Notes: a model not told the origin generated them from the letters alone. A DNA stretch of 64,000 nucleotides from Vreelandella lutescens (GCF_014640815.1 NZ_BMHM01000004.1:372001-436000); one strand, 5' to 3'. Positions 9,532 to 18,715 are shown, counted from the first letter of the stretch. Numbers and translations: made by a program.

Positions 9532-10260
9532 ATGCGCCTGGCCCTGTTTGACCTTGATGATACGCTCCTGGATGGAGACTGCAGCGACCGCTGGAATTTA
9601 TGGATGATTGAGCAAGGGTGGATCAGCGACACGGAGCGCTTTATGGCGAGCGCGGAGCAGATGCAGCAGGCCTATCATGCGGGCAAGCTTAAGTTGGAAG
9701 AGTACCTTGCCATGACCCTGGCGCCTCTGAAGGGGCGTCGAGTTGCTGAGGTGGAAAAAGAGGTAGAGCGCTTTGTCGCTACCCATCTACAGCCGCGTAT
9801 TTTTGATCAGGCGTGGCGCTGCCTGGAAAGCCATCGAAAAGCGGGCGATACCCTGGTGCTGATCTCTGCCTCTTCCCACCATTTGGTAGCCCCTATTGCG
9901 GCGGCGCTCGGCATCGAGCATGTGCTCGCGGTAGAGCTGGAGGTCGCTACTTCTGAGGAAGCGCGTGTTTATACCGGTGGTAGCCAAGGCGTGCTCTCGT
10001 ACCGAGGTGGCAAGGTGATTCGCTTTCAGCAGTGGCTGGCGGAGCGGGCCATCACGCCTAGCCATACCACGTTCTACTCCGACTCCCGCAACGACCTGCC
10101 GCTGCTGCAGTACGTGGATTGCGCTGTGGCGGTCAACCCCGACCCGGTCTTGGCCGAGGTGGCTAGCGTAGAAGGGTGGCGGCGCTTAGACTGGCGGGCC
10201 TCTGCACCCGCCGGTGTATCTGCTGCTCACGACCGTCCAGGAAAATCGGCGCATGCCTGA
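9532..10260 (+). CDS. HAD-superfamily IB phosphatase (SerB-like)
   Basis: A 242-residue HAD hydrolase. Motif I is FDLDDTLLDGD at residues 6-16 with the aspartate nucleophile at D7. Motif II is LISASSHHLV, and the acidic motif is YSDSRNDLPLLQY. The layout matches the subfamily IB group related to phosphoserine phosphatase, which hydrolyses small phosphomonoesters; the substrate is not evident. AGGAG precedes the ATG. Its last codons overlap the start of phnR, suggesting translational coupling. It may belong to the 2-AEP regulon or simply be read into it. Confidence 0.85.
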   Translation: MRLALFDLDDTLLDGDCSDRWNLWMIEQGWISDTERFMASAEQMQQAYHAGKLKLEEYLAMTLAPLKGRRVAEVEKEVERFVATHLQPRIFDQAWRCLESHRKAGDTLVLISASSHHLVAPIAAALGIEHVLAVELEVATSEEARVYTGGSQGVLSYRGGKVIRFQQWLAERAITPSHTTFYSDSRNDLPLLQYVDCAVAVNPDPVLAEVASVEGWRRLDWRASAPAGVSAAHDRPGKSAHA

Positions 10261-10963
10261 TGCCTATTACCTACAGCTTACCGAACAGCTTCGTCACCTG
10301 ATTACTCAGCATGCCGCTCAGTGGGAGGGCAAACTGCCCGCTGAGCGCGCGCTGGCCGAACGTTTCTCCACCACTCGCGTCACCCTGCGCCAAGCGCTGG
10401 CGCAGCTGGAGGGCGAGGGGCTTATCCACCGTAGCAATCGCCGCGGCTGGTTTATCTCTCCGGCACGGTTGATGTACGACCCCACCCGCGATGCTGGTTT
10501 TAACGACTACGTGCGCGCCCAAGGCCGCCAGCCGCGCACCGCCGTTCTCCAGTTGGAGTCCCGCGCCCACCTGCCCGCTGCCCGGGCGTTAAACCTGCCG
10601 GATGATCACGTTTTTCACCATATTCGCCGTCGCCGCTATGTGGATGACCGCGCGGTGCTGGCGGAGTCACTCTGGGTGGTGCCCGAACGCGCCCCAGAGT
10701 TGCTGTCGATCTACGCCAGCCAGTCACTTTGGGGGCTGCTGCGCGAGCGCTGGGGGCATCACTTGGCCAATCGCTCCATCTCCATGGTGTCGGAGGCGCT
10801 GTCACCGGGCGATGCCGAAGAGCTATTTGTGGCACCGGGCACGGCGGGGCTGAATATTTGCCGCGCGATTTTCGATGACCAGCAGCGCCCGATTGAGTAT
10901 GACGAAGAGCACTGGCTGCACGACTCGCTGTGCATCCGCGTCGAGCTGTCGGGCCAGCAGTAG
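10253..10963 (+). CDS. phnR: GntR/HutC-family repressor of 2-aminoethylphosphonate genes
   Basis: A 236-residue regulator with an N-terminal winged helix (residues about 5-70: PAERALAERFSTTRVTLRQA) and a C-terminal UTRA ligand domain (about 90-230), the HutC-type architecture. The ATG at 10253 is preferred over a GTG at 10214 because CAGGAAAA stands before it and homology starts there. It overlaps the HAD gene by eight bases and precedes the importer and degradation genes. Two sites matching the HutC consensus GTMTAKAC lie upstream of phnS and phnW. Function as the local 2-AEP-responsive regulator is inferred from position and operators. Confidence 0.85.
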   Translation: MPDAYYLQLTEQLRHLITQHAAQWEGKLPAERALAERFSTTRVTLRQALAQLEGEGLIHRSNRRGWFISPARLMYDPTRDAGFNDYVRAQGRQPRTAVLQLESRAHLPAARALNLPDDHVFHHIRRRRYVDDRAVLAESLWVVPERAPELLSIYASQSLWGLLRERWGHHLANRSISMVSEALSPGDAEELFVAPGTAGLNICRAIFDDQQRPIEYDEEHWLHDSLCIRVELSGQQ

Positions 10964-11042
10964 CTTTCCCGTCTAGACACAAGAACTTAAAGAATCGGTC
11001 AATGAAGCGTCACGGCACTGTCATTTAAGCTCGGCAAAATTC

Positions 11043-11054
11043 TGGTCTATACCA
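11043..11054 (+). promoter_or_regulatory. Putative PhnR operator upstream of phnS
   Basis: TGGTCTATACCA contains GTCTATAC, a perfect fit to the HutC-subfamily operator consensus GTMTAKAC. The exact reverse complement of these 12 bases lies upstream of phnW at 15010-15021. It sits 18 bases before the phnS ATG and just before the GGAGA ribosome-binding site. Confidence 0.75.
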
Positions 11055-11072
11055 AACCGCTGGAGACCACCC

Positions 11073-12110
11073 ATGTCGATGCTTCGCCGCTTGTTCCAAC
11101 CCACGTTACTGGTTAGCGCTATGGCCAGTGTGTTCGCCGCCTCTGCCCAGGCCACCGAGCTGACGGTGTATACCGCCGTTGAGTCTGACGACCTGCAAAA
11201 ATACGCCGAGCGCTTTAACGCCGCTCACCCTGAGATCACCATCAATTGGGTGCGCGACTCTACCGGTGTGATCACCGCTCGCCTGCTAGCGGAAAAAGAG
11301 AACCCCCAGGCGGATGTTATCTGGGGCCTGGCCGCCACCAGCCTGCTGGTGCTGGAAGAGGAGGGCTTGCTGGCCCGCTACGCCCCGCAAGGCGTTGAGA
11401 ACCTCGACCCAAAATTCGTCGATGCGGCCTACCGCAACGGTGAAGACCCGGCATGGGTGGGTATGGACGCTTGGGTTGCGGCGATTTGCTACAACACCAT
11501 CGAAGGTGAGCGTCAGGGCGTGCCGATGCCCACCTCATGGGAAGACCTCACCCAGCCTGAATTTGAAGGCCACGTGATTATGCCCAACCCCAACTCATCG
11601 GGCACCGGCTACCTGGACGTGGCGAGCTGGCTGCAGCTGTGGGGTGAAGATCAAGGCTGGGACTACATGGACCGCCTGCACAACAACATCTCCCGCTACA
11701 CCCACTCTGGCTCGGCACCGTGCAGCCTCGCGGCCACCGGTGAAGCCGTGGTGGGCGTGTCGTTTGCCTTCCGCGGTGCCCGCCTGAAATCACAAGGTGC
11801 GCCTATCGAGGTGGTCTTCCCTGAAGAGGGCCTGGGCTGGGATATGGAAGCGGCTGCCATTGTGGCCGGTACCGACCAACAGGAAGCCGCCCAAACGCTG
11901 ATGGATTGGGTCGTGTCTCAGGAGGCTAACGAGCTCTACAACGAAGGCTATGCCGTGGTGGCTTACCCCGGTGTGGCGCAGCCTATCGAGAACTACCCAG
12001 CCGATATTACCGAGCGCATGATCGACGCCGACTTCTCGTGGGCGGCGGTAAATCGTGAGCGCGTATTAGCCGAATGGCAGCGCCGTTACGACAGCAAAAC
12101 CGAAGAGTAA
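11073..12110 (+). CDS. phnS: 2-aminoethylphosphonate ABC transporter substrate-binding protein
   Basis: A 345-residue periplasmic protein with a signal peptide (residues 1-27, ending AQATEL) and an iron/2-AEP type binding-protein fold: LTVYTAVESDDLQKYAERF at the start of the mature part, DVIWGLAATSLL, and MPNPNSSGTGYLD in the ligand region. GGAGACC precedes the ATG. It follows phnR and a PhnR-type operator and is followed by the ATPase and permease genes. The 2-AEP assignment depends on family resemblance and the linked phnW-phnX pair. A perfect 8-bp hairpin comes 13 bases after its stop. Confidence 0.88.
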   Translation: MSMLRRLFQPTLLVSAMASVFAASAQATELTVYTAVESDDLQKYAERFNAAHPEITINWVRDSTGVITARLLAEKENPQADVIWGLAATSLLVLEEEGLLARYAPQGVENLDPKFVDAAYRNGEDPAWVGMDAWVAAICYNTIEGERQGVPMPTSWEDLTQPEFEGHVIMPNPNSSGTGYLDVASWLQLWGEDQGWDYMDRLHNNISRYTHSGSAPCSLAATGEAVVGVSFAFRGARLKSQGAPIEVVFPEEGLGWDMEAAAIVAGTDQQEAAQTLMDWVVSQEANELYNEGYAVVAYPGVAQPIENYPADITERMIDADFSWAAVNRERVLAEWQRRYDSKTEE

Positions 12111-12123
12111 GCACCGCACAGCT

Positions 12124-12143
12124 GCCCCGGCTAAGGCCGGGGC
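12124..12143 (+). promoter_or_regulatory. Intercistronic hairpin between phnS and phnT
   Basis: GCCCCGGC (12124-12131) pairs perfectly with GCCGGGGC (12136-12143) around a TAAG tetraloop. There is no T-run; the phnT ribosome-binding site (TTGGAGA) follows at once. Likely an RNA-stability or partial attenuation element. Confidence 0.65.
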
Positions 12144-12154
12144 TTGGAGATGTT

Positions 12155-13279
12155 ATGCCCCCAACACTGACATCGCCGCTGTCGGCCTCCGCAGCGGCGA
12201 CCCCTCATGCCACCACGACGCACTTAAGCATCGACGGTGTGACTAAACGCTTTGGCAGCTTTACCGCGCTGGATAATATCGCGCTCGAGATTCAAGAAGG
12301 CGAGTTCGTCTGCTTTCTCGGGCCATCGGGCTGCGGCAAGACCACGTTGCTGCGTATGATTGCCGGGCTTACCCGCCAGAGCGCGGGCACGCTGATTCAG
12401 CGTGGGAAGGATATTTCCACGCTGCCCCCGCAGGCGCGTGATTTCGGTATCGTGTTTCAGTCTTACGCGCTGTTTCCCAACCTAACCGTCTTCGACAACG
12501 TGGCCTATGGGCTGCGCAATCGTCGTGTTGCTCGGGCTGACATTCATGCCCGCGTGGCCGAACTGCTGGCGCTGGTGGATCTCTCCGGGAGCGAGGCCAA
12601 GTACCCGGCGGCGCTGTCTGGCGGGCAGCAGCAGCGGGTGGCGCTGGCAAGAGCGCTGGCGATGGAGCCTGGCTTGCTGCTGTTGGATGAGCCGCTATCA
12701 GCGCTGGATGCGCGGGTGCGTGGGCATCTGCGTAGTCAAATTAAAGCGCTACAGGCCCGCTTGGGAGTCACCACCATCATGGTGACCCACGACCAGGAAG
12801 AAGCACTGACCATGGCCGACCGGATCGTGGTAATGAACCACGGCGTGATCGAGCAGGTGGGCACCCCGGCGGAGATTTACCACCAACCCGCTAGCGCTTT
12901 TGTGGCCTCGTTCATCGGTACCATGAACTTTCTGGACGTGACCGCAGCAGCCAACCATCAGGTGCAGCTGGGCAACACCGTGTGCGACTGCTTGCCCCAT
13001 ACGTTTGCCAAAGGGCGGCCTGCGCAGCTTGCCATTCGCCCAGAAGCGGTTGCCCTGACCCGCCAGCCCGGCGCGTTGGTAGGTGAGGTCACCGGCATCG
13101 AGTTTTTAGGTGCGTTTCAGCGCGTCTCGCTACGCATAGCGGGCACTGAGCAACGCGTGCTTGCCGATGTGCCAAGCCGAGACAGTGCGATGCTGTCGCT
13201 CAAGCTGGGGCAGGTGGTTGGCCTTCATTTGCCTGGGGATGCGGCGCGTTTGTACCCCGCTGGGAGCTGTCAGTCATGA
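12155..13279 (+). CDS. phnT: 2-aminoethylphosphonate ABC transporter ATP-binding protein
   Basis: A 374-residue ATPase. Walker A is GPSGCGKTTLL, the signature LSGGQQQRVALARA, Walker B LLLLDEPLSALD, and the switch histidine lies in MVTHDQEEAL. A C-terminal TOBE-like domain follows from about residue 280. The ATG at 12155 is chosen for its TTGGAGA site; the frame is open further up but that would overlap phnS. It energises 2-AEP import together with the fused permease, whose start overlaps its stop in an ATGA. Confidence 0.9.
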   Translation: MPPTLTSPLSASAAATPHATTTHLSIDGVTKRFGSFTALDNIALEIQEGEFVCFLGPSGCGKTTLLRMIAGLTRQSAGTLIQRGKDISTLPPQARDFGIVFQSYALFPNLTVFDNVAYGLRNRRVARADIHARVAELLALVDLSGSEAKYPAALSGGQQQRVALARALAMEPGLLLLDEPLSALDARVRGHLRSQIKALQARLGVTTIMVTHDQEEALTMADRIVVMNHGVIEQVGTPAEIYHQPASAFVASFIGTMNFLDVTAAANHQVQLGNTVCDCLPHTFAKGRPAQLAIRPEAVALTRQPGALVGEVTGIEFLGAFQRVSLRIAGTEQRVLADVPSRDSAMLSLKLGQVVGLHLPGDAARLYPAGSCQS

Positions 13280-14970
13280 GAGCGCTCGCGTGGATTCCGC
13301 CGATGAGCAGGCTGTCGCCTGAAGCGCTGATCCGTTTGCTGGTGCTGTTAGCAGGCGTCGCGCTGCTGGTTGTTGGCCTGCTGTTTCCGCTGTTCGCCAT
13401 GCTGGTCAAAAGCGTACAGGACCGCAGCGGTGACTTTATCGGCATCGCTAACTTCGTTCAGTATTTCCAGACCCCGGCGCTGGTGAACTCCATTGCCAAC
13501 TCGATTCGTGTGGCGCTGACCACAACGGTGATCGTCGTGGGGCTGGCATTTCTCTGTGCCTACGGGATTACCCGTACCTGCATGCCGGGCAAGCGGCTGT
13601 TTCGGATGCTGGCCATTCTGCCTATTTTGGCACCTTCGCTGCTGCCCGCGATCAGTTTAGTGTATCTCTTTGGCAACCAAGGCTTTCTGCGTGACGTGCT
13701 GATGGGGGAGACGATTTATGGCCCCATCGGCATCGTGCTGGGCATGAGCTTCTGGATTTTCCCCCATGCGCTGATGCTGCTCATTACAGCATTAACCCAC
13801 AGCGATGCGCGGCTCTACGAAGTTGCCGATGCGCTGGGCACACCCAAATGGCGCACTTTTTTAACCATCACTTTGCCGGGGGTTCGCTACGGCCTGATTT
13901 CCTGCCTGTTCGTTGTGTTTACCCTGGCAATCACCGATTTTGGCGTGCCGAAAATCATCGGCGGCCAGTTCAGCGTGCTGGCCACCGATGTTTACCGCCA
14001 GGTGGTGGGGCAACAGAACTTTCAGATGGGCGCGGTGGTGAGTGTGATTCTGCTGCTGCCTGCGGTGATTTCGTTCATGGTCGACCGCTGGATTCAGCGT
14101 CGGCAGGTGGCGCAGCTCTCCGCCCGCGCCGTGCCGTGGCAGCCCACGCCCAGCCCGCTACGCGATGGCCTGTTTGCGCTGCTGTGCTACGGCGTGGCCG
14201 GGGTGATTCTGCTGGTGATTGGCACCGCGATGTACGCCTCGCTAGTGCAGTTCTGGCCCTATAACCTAACGCTGACGCTGCAGCACTATACCTTTCAAGG
14301 GCTAGGTGGAGGCGGCTGGGGAGCATGGTTTAACTCGCTGAAACTGGCTTTTAGCGTGGCGCTGATCGGAACACTGGTGATCTTCTTCAACGCTTGGCTG
14401 ATTGAAAAAAGCGAAGGCTATCGCCCGCTGCGCCAAGGGCTGCACCTGATGGCCATGCTGCCCATGGCGGTGCCGGGCATGGTGTTGGGGCTGGCCTATA
14501 TCTTCTTTTTCAACCAGGCGGGCAACCCGTTCAACTGGCTGTACGGCACCATGGCGATTTTGGTGCTCAATACGCTGGTGCACTTCTATACGGTCTGCCA
14601 CCTCACCTCGGTGACGGCGCTAAAGCAGCTCGACCCGGAGTTTGAAGCCGTGGGTGCATCGCTGAAAGTGCCTTTCTGGACAACGTTTCGCCGCGTGACG
14701 CTACCGGTCTCGCTGCCTGCCGTGCTGGATATCTCGGTGTATCTCTTCGTCAATGCCATGACGACGGTGTCAGCTGTGGTGTTTCTTTACAACAGCGATA
14801 CGCGACTGGCATCGGTGGCCGTGCTGCATCTGGACGAAGCGGGCTACTTTGCCAGCGCGGCGGCCATGGCGGTGCTGATTTTCCTTACCTCACTGGTGGT
14901 GAAGTTGCTGCACGCAGCGCTCACGCACGTACTTCTCAACAACGCACAGCGCTGGCGTCAGGCGGGCTAG
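13276..14970 (+). CDS. 2-aminoethylphosphonate ABC transporter permease, two-domain fusion
   Basis: A 564-residue membrane protein with two binding-protein-dependent permease halves (about residues 15-280 and 295-560) and about 12 hydrophobic helices. Each half carries an EAA-like coupling loop: YEVADALGTPKWRTFL in the first and FEAVGASLKVPFWTTF in the second. One polypeptide therefore replaces the separate PhnU and PhnV subunits. The start overlaps the phnT stop (ATGA). It is followed by phnW after 54 bases that contain a PhnR-type operator. Confidence 0.9.
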   Translation: MRALAWIPPMSRLSPEALIRLLVLLAGVALLVVGLLFPLFAMLVKSVQDRSGDFIGIANFVQYFQTPALVNSIANSIRVALTTTVIVVGLAFLCAYGITRTCMPGKRLFRMLAILPILAPSLLPAISLVYLFGNQGFLRDVLMGETIYGPIGIVLGMSFWIFPHALMLLITALTHSDARLYEVADALGTPKWRTFLTITLPGVRYGLISCLFVVFTLAITDFGVPKIIGGQFSVLATDVYRQVVGQQNFQMGAVVSVILLLPAVISFMVDRWIQRRQVAQLSARAVPWQPTPSPLRDGLFALLCYGVAGVILLVIGTAMYASLVQFWPYNLTLTLQHYTFQGLGGGGWGAWFNSLKLAFSVALIGTLVIFFNAWLIEKSEGYRPLRQGLHLMAMLPMAVPGMVLGLAYIFFFNQAGNPFNWLYGTMAILVLNTLVHFYTVCHLTSVTALKQLDPEFEAVGASLKVPFWTTFRRVTLPVSLPAVLDISVYLFVNAMTTVSAVVFLYNSDTRLASVAVLHLDEAGYFASAAAMAVLIFLTSLVVKLLHAALTHVLLNNAQRWRQAG

Positions 14971-15009
14971 ACAGCTCGCCGCACCAACCGCTAACCTGTG
15001 TGGATTATC

Positions 15010-15021
15010 TGGTATAGACCA
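15010..15021 (-). promoter_or_regulatory. Putative PhnR operator upstream of phnW
   Basis: TGGTATAGACCA contains GTATAGAC, again matching GTMTAKAC, and is the exact reverse complement of the site before phnS. It ends only three bases before the phnW ATG, so a bound repressor would cover the place where a ribosome-binding site or a -10 element (TATAGA, 15013-15018) would be. Confidence 0.75.
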
Positions 15022-15024
15022 AAA

Positions 15025-16182
15025 ATGACGCCTCCAACGACTCCCTATTTACTCACGCCCGGGCCGCTTACCACATCGCCCGAGACCAAAGCCGCCATGC
15101 TGAATGACTGGGGTTCCTGGGATGATGACTTTAACCAGGTCACGGCCGACGTGCGTGCCCAACTGCTGGCCATGGCCGATGCCGCCGATAGCGAGTTTGC
15201 CTGCGTGCCCATGCAGGGCAGCGGCACCTTCGCGGTAGAGAGCGCGCTGGCCTGCGCCGTCGCCCCCCACGGCAAAGCCCTGGTGCTGATGAACGGTGCC
15301 TACGGCAAGCGCGCAGCGCAGCTGCTGCACATGATGGGCCGCCGCTACGTCACGCTGGATAAAGGCGACTACCTGCCGCCTCAGCCGGACGAAGTCGACG
15401 CTCTGCTGCACCAAGACCCCGAGATCAGCGCCGTTTTCCTGGTGCACTGCGAGACCAGCTCCGGCATCTTGAACCCGCTGGAGGCCATCGCGGAAGTCGT
15501 GCATGCCCACGGCAAGACGCTGATCGTGGATGCCATGAGCTCCTTTGGCGGGGTGCCGCTGAGCCTGTCCAAAACGCCCATCGACGTGCTGATCTCCTCG
15601 GCCAATAAGTGCATCGAAGGCGTGCCGGGGTTTGGGTTCGTGATTATTCGCCGTGAGCTGCTCGACGCGGGGGAAGGTCGCGCCCACTCGCTTAGCCTGG
15701 ACCTTCATGCTCAGTGGGCCTATATGGAACGCACTGGCCAGTGGCGCTTTACACCGCCCACCCATACCGTAGTGGCGTTTCAAGCAGCCCTTGCCCAGCA
15801 CCGCGCAGAGGGCGGCGTGGCAGGCCGCTGCGCCCGCTATACCCAAAACCGCGATGCGCTGGTGGCGGGTATGCGTGCGCTGGGGTTTGCTACCCTGCTG
15901 GAGGATCGCTGGCTGTCGCCGATCATTACCACGTTTTTAAGCCCTGATGACCCCGCCTTTGCATTTCGGGATTTCTACGCCGCGCTCAAAGCGCGTGGTT
16001 TTTTGATTTACCCCGGCAAGCTGACGGAAGTAGACAGCTTTCGCATCGGTTGTATCGGCCAACTGGATGTCGCGGTGATCGACACCCTGCTGCTGGCCAT
16101 TCAAGACGCGCTGAGCGAGATGGGCGTCTCTATTTCACCTCATCTTTCAACTCATCTTTCACCTCAAGCATGGAGCGCCTAA
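15025..16182 (+). CDS. phnW: 2-aminoethylphosphonate--pyruvate transaminase
   Basis: A 385-residue class V PLP aminotransferase that converts 2-AEP and pyruvate into phosphonoacetaldehyde and alanine. The typical opening [19 protein letters not shown] and the DWGSWDDDF motif are present. The PLP aspartate lies in [11 protein letters not shown] and the PLP lysine in [16 protein letters not shown]. The ATG at 15025 fits the family N-terminus; a GTG at 14998 would add nine residues and place the operator inside the gene. No purine-rich ribosome-binding site is seen before 15025. The stop overlaps the phnX start. Confidence 0.94.
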   Translation: MTPPTTPYLLTPGPLTTSPETKAAMLNDWGSWDDDFNQVTADVRAQLLAMADAADSEFACVPMQGSGTFAVESALACAVAPHGKALVLMNGAYGKRAAQLLHMMGRRYVTLDKGDYLPPQPDEVDALLHQDPEISAVFLVHCETSSGILNPLEAIAEVVHAHGKTLIVDAMSSFGGVPLSLSKTPIDVLISSANKCIEGVPGFGFVIIRRELLDAGEGRAHSLSLDLHAQWAYMERTGQWRFTPPTHTVVAFQAALAQHRAEGGVAGRCARYTQNRDALVAGMRALGFATLLEDRWLSPIITTFLSPDDPAFAFRDFYAALKARGFLIYPGKLTEVDSFRIGCIGQLDVAVIDTLLLAIQDALSEMGVSISPHLSTHLSPQAWSA

Positions 16183-17000
16183 TGCACTACGACTCTCCTC
16201 GCCGTCTGCAGGCGGTCATCTGCGACTGGGCAGGCACGCTAGTGGATTTCGGCTCGTTTGCCCCCACTCAAATCTTTGTCGAAGCCTTTGCCGAGCTGGG
16301 TGTGACGATCAGCCTGGAAGAGGCGCGTGGGCCCATGGGGATGGGCAAGTGGGACCATATCCGCACCCTGTGCAATCAGCCGGAGGTCGCCGAACGCTTC
16401 ACGCAAGCGGTTGGCCATGCGCCCAGCGATGACGATGTCACGGCCCTTTATGAGCGCTTCATGCCGCTCCAGATCGCCAAAATTGCCGACCATTCGGCCG
16501 TCATTCCCGGCGCGCTGGATACGTTGTCGGCCCTGCGCAGCCAAGGGCTGAAGATTGGTTCTTGCTCGGGCTATCCGGCCGTGGTCATGGAAAAAGTGGT
16601 GGCGCTGGCGGCGGAAAAGGGGCTTGAGGTCGATCATGTGGTGGCTACCGACGAAGTGCCCAATGGCCGCCCGCACCCCGCTCAGGCGCTAGCGAATGTG
16701 ATTGCGCTGGGCGTGAGCGATGTAGCCGCCTGTATCAAGGTGGACGACACCACGCCGGGGATTTTAGAAGGCCGCAGCGCGGGCATGTGGACAGTAGCGC
16801 TGACCTGTTCGGGCAACGCGTTAGGGCTTGATTATGCGCAGTACCAAGCGCTGAGCGCTGCCGAGCGTCAGGCGGCTCATGAGCGGGTTGCCGCTCAGTT
16901 TGCTACCTCCCAGCCCCACTACTGCATTCCCACCATTGCCGAGCTGCCCAACGTGATTGAGCAGATTACCGCTCGCCTGCAGCAAGGGGAGCGACCTTGA
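16182..17000 (+). CDS. phnX: Phosphonoacetaldehyde hydrolase
   Basis: A 272-residue HAD enzyme that cleaves the C-P bond of phosphonoacetaldehyde to acetaldehyde and phosphate. The nucleophile motif is [14 protein letters not shown] near residue 15. The family's Schiff-base lysine is seen in [11 protein letters not shown], and [12 protein letters not shown] carries the acidic motif. It starts at the ATG at 16182, overlapping the phnW stop, with TGGAGC before it. Together with PhnW it completes 2-AEP degradation; no phosphonoacetate branch or C-P lyase gene is present in the window. Confidence 0.94.
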   Translation: MHYDSPRRLQAVICDWAGTLVDFGSFAPTQIFVEAFAELGVTISLEEARGPMGMGKWDHIRTLCNQPEVAERFTQAVGHAPSDDDVTALYERFMPLQIAKIADHSAVIPGALDTLSALRSQGLKIGSCSGYPAVVMEKVVALAAEKGLEVDHVVATDEVPNGRPHPAQALANVIALGVSDVAACIKVDDTTPGILEGRSAGMWTVALTCSGNALGLDYAQYQALSAAERQAAHERVAAQFATSQPHYCIPTIAELPNVIEQITARLQQGERP

Positions 17001-17890
17001 GTCCAGCGGCACTTGCCCTCGTGCTTGTCTCGGTGTGTATGCACGCCGGGTGGAACGTGCTGGGCAAACGCAACACGCCCTCGCTGGGGGCATTTGTGCT
17101 GGCCTATGGTGCAGGCGGGGTAGTGATGCTGCCGCTGTTAGTGCTGGGGCCATCGCTCATGGCGCTGCCGGGGTCGTTCTGGGGGTGGCTGGCCCTCTCG
17201 GGGCTCTGCCAGATGCTTTATATGGGCGGCCTGGCCTGGGCCTATGCGCGGGGTGAAGTGAGCGTGCTTTACCCCATCGCCAGGGCGCTCCCCGTGGTGC
17301 TGGTGCCTTTGGTCTCCATCGCGTTACTAGGCAGCCGCGTGCTAGATGCTCAGGACGGTTTGGGAATGGCGTTAGTGGTGGCGGGGGCACTCTGCCTGCC
17401 GCTTAGCCACCCGGAGGCGCGTCGGTTTTCCACCTACTTCACCCCCGCCATGGGGTTTGCGCTGCTGGCAGCGGCGGGAACTGTGGGCTATTCGCTGATT
17501 GATAAGCAGGCCTTAGGGCTCATGCAGAGCGCTGGGCACAGCGGGCTCACCGCCGGGGCCGTCTTTATGGTGCTGCAAGCGGTGATGACGCTGACCTGGG
17601 CGGTACCGCTGCTGGCGCTGCTGCCTGCCGAGCGCCGCCGCCTGCCCGCACTTCGTCAGCAGGGTCTAACGATGCTAATCACCACCGGGCTGATGATGAC
17701 CTGCACCTACGGCCTCGTGCTGATGGCCATGGCGATGACCGATGAAGTGAGCTACGTGGTCGCCCTGCGCCAGCTATCGATTCCGGTAGGTGTGTTGATG
17801 GGTGTGCTATGGCTAAAAGAGCCCGCTTCCACCGCTAAAACACTCGGCACCTTGGTGATGCTGGCGGGGTTGGTGATGGTGGCGCTGTAG
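16997..17890 (+). CDS. EamA/DMT-superfamily transporter in the 2-AEP operon
   Basis: A 297-residue protein with about 10 hydrophobic helices in two EamA repeats. It starts at a TTG (16997) overlapping the phnX stop (TTGA). The choice is supported by AGGGGAG at 16984-16990, six bases upstream. [11 protein letters not shown] in helix 1 and [14 protein letters not shown] in the second repeat are typical of the family. The tight coupling suggests a role in 2-AEP metabolism, perhaps export of an end product or uptake of a related compound; the substrate cannot be read. Confidence 0.83.
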   Translation: MSPAALALVLVSVCMHAGWNVLGKRNTPSLGAFVLAYGAGGVVMLPLLVLGPSLMALPGSFWGWLALSGLCQMLYMGGLAWAYARGEVSVLYPIARALPVVLVPLVSIALLGSRVLDAQDGLGMALVVAGALCLPLSHPEARRFSTYFTPAMGFALLAAAGTVGYSLIDKQALGLMQSAGHSGLTAGAVFMVLQAVMTLTWAVPLLALLPAERRRLPALRQQGLTMLITTGLMMTCTYGLVLMAMAMTDEVSYVVALRQLSIPVGVLMGVLWLKEPASTAKTLGTLVMLAGLVMVAL

Positions 17891-17915
17891 TCGCGCCACC
17901 TGCTAGTTCTCTCAA

Positions 17916-18656
17916 CTAGAGCGCTTGCCACACCAAGTTAATCCCCACTAAGAACATGGCGATGATCACGAGGCGGTAAAACAGCTTTTCATTGACGCGA
18001 CTCTGTAGCCAAAGACCGTTACGTACCCCGATCCACGCGACAGGCACCAGCAGCAGCGAGGCCCAGGCGCTGGTCATATTGACCTCGCCCAGCCACATAT
18101 ACGGGCCAAGTTTGATGGAGTTCACTACGGCGTAGGTCACTGTGCAGGTGGCAATAAACGTCTCTTTAGTGAGCTTGCGCGGCATCAGGTACATATTCAT
18201 CGGCGGCGCGCCTGCGTGGGCAATAAAGCTGGTAAAGCCGCACACACTAGAGGCGGGCAGTGCCCAGTAGGTGGAAATGGGTTTTTTCGCCACGGGCTTG
18301 AGCAGCATATAGGCCGCAAACACGACCGAGAGAATGCCCAGCACCAGCCGCACGCCCTGCTCGCTCAGGCTGCCAAACAGCAAAGTGCCCACCGTCACGC
18401 CAATAAACAGCCCCGGCACAAAGCGCCATACCTCCGCGCTATCGTGCTTACCCCACCACGCTTTGACGGCAAACGCATCCATCACAAGCAACAGGGGCAG
18501 CAGCAGACCGGCTGCCTGGGTGGGGCTAATCGCCAGCGCCATCAACGGCACCGAGAGCGTACCAAAGCCGCCTGCAAAGCCCCCTTTAGAGACGCCAGTG
18601 ATGTAGACAGAAAAAATGATCAACAGCCAGGCGATAAGGGAGTATTCGGGGAGCAT
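17916..18656 (-). CDS. TSUP-family (TauE/SafE) membrane permease
   Basis: A 246-residue membrane protein with about eight hydrophobic helices and the TSUP duplication: GVSKGGFAGGFGTLSVPLMA near the N-terminus and GFTSFIAHAGAPPMNMYLMP in the second half. The family moves anions such as sulfite or sulfoacetate, but individual substrates vary. GAGGC precedes the ATG at 18656. It converges on the DMT gene; a short CTAGTT/AACTAG stem (17903-17919) spans its stop codon. No linked sulfur genes are seen. Confidence 0.88.
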   Translation of the reverse strand: MLPEYSLIAWLLIIFSVYITGVSKGGFAGGFGTLSVPLMALAISPTQAAGLLLPLLLVMDAFAVKAWWGKHDSAEVWRFVPGLFIGVTVGTLLFGSLSEQGVRLVLGILSVVFAAYMLLKPVAKKPISTYWALPASSVCGFTSFIAHAGAPPMNMYLMPRKLTKETFIATCTVTYAVVNSIKLGPYMWLGEVNMTSAWASLLLVPVAWIGVRNGLWLQSRVNEKLFYRLVIIAMFLVGINLVWQAL

Positions 18657-18691
18657 GGGAGCCTCACAGGGTATTTAAAAGCGACCGACAT

Positions 18692-18715
18692 AAAAAAGCC
18701 CCGCAGCAGCGGGGC
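18692..18715 (-). terminator. Rho-independent terminator after mgtE
   Basis: On the minus strand GCCCCGC TGCT GCGGGGC (18715-18698) is followed by six T. It lies between the mgtE stop and the TSUP start, so TSUP needs its own promoter. Confidence 0.85.

Noticed and set aside
15049..15846. 265-codon open frame on the minus strand inside phnW
   Set aside because: It is an antisense shadow of a high-GC gene; phnW has full catalytic motifs and the antisense product has no recognisable features.
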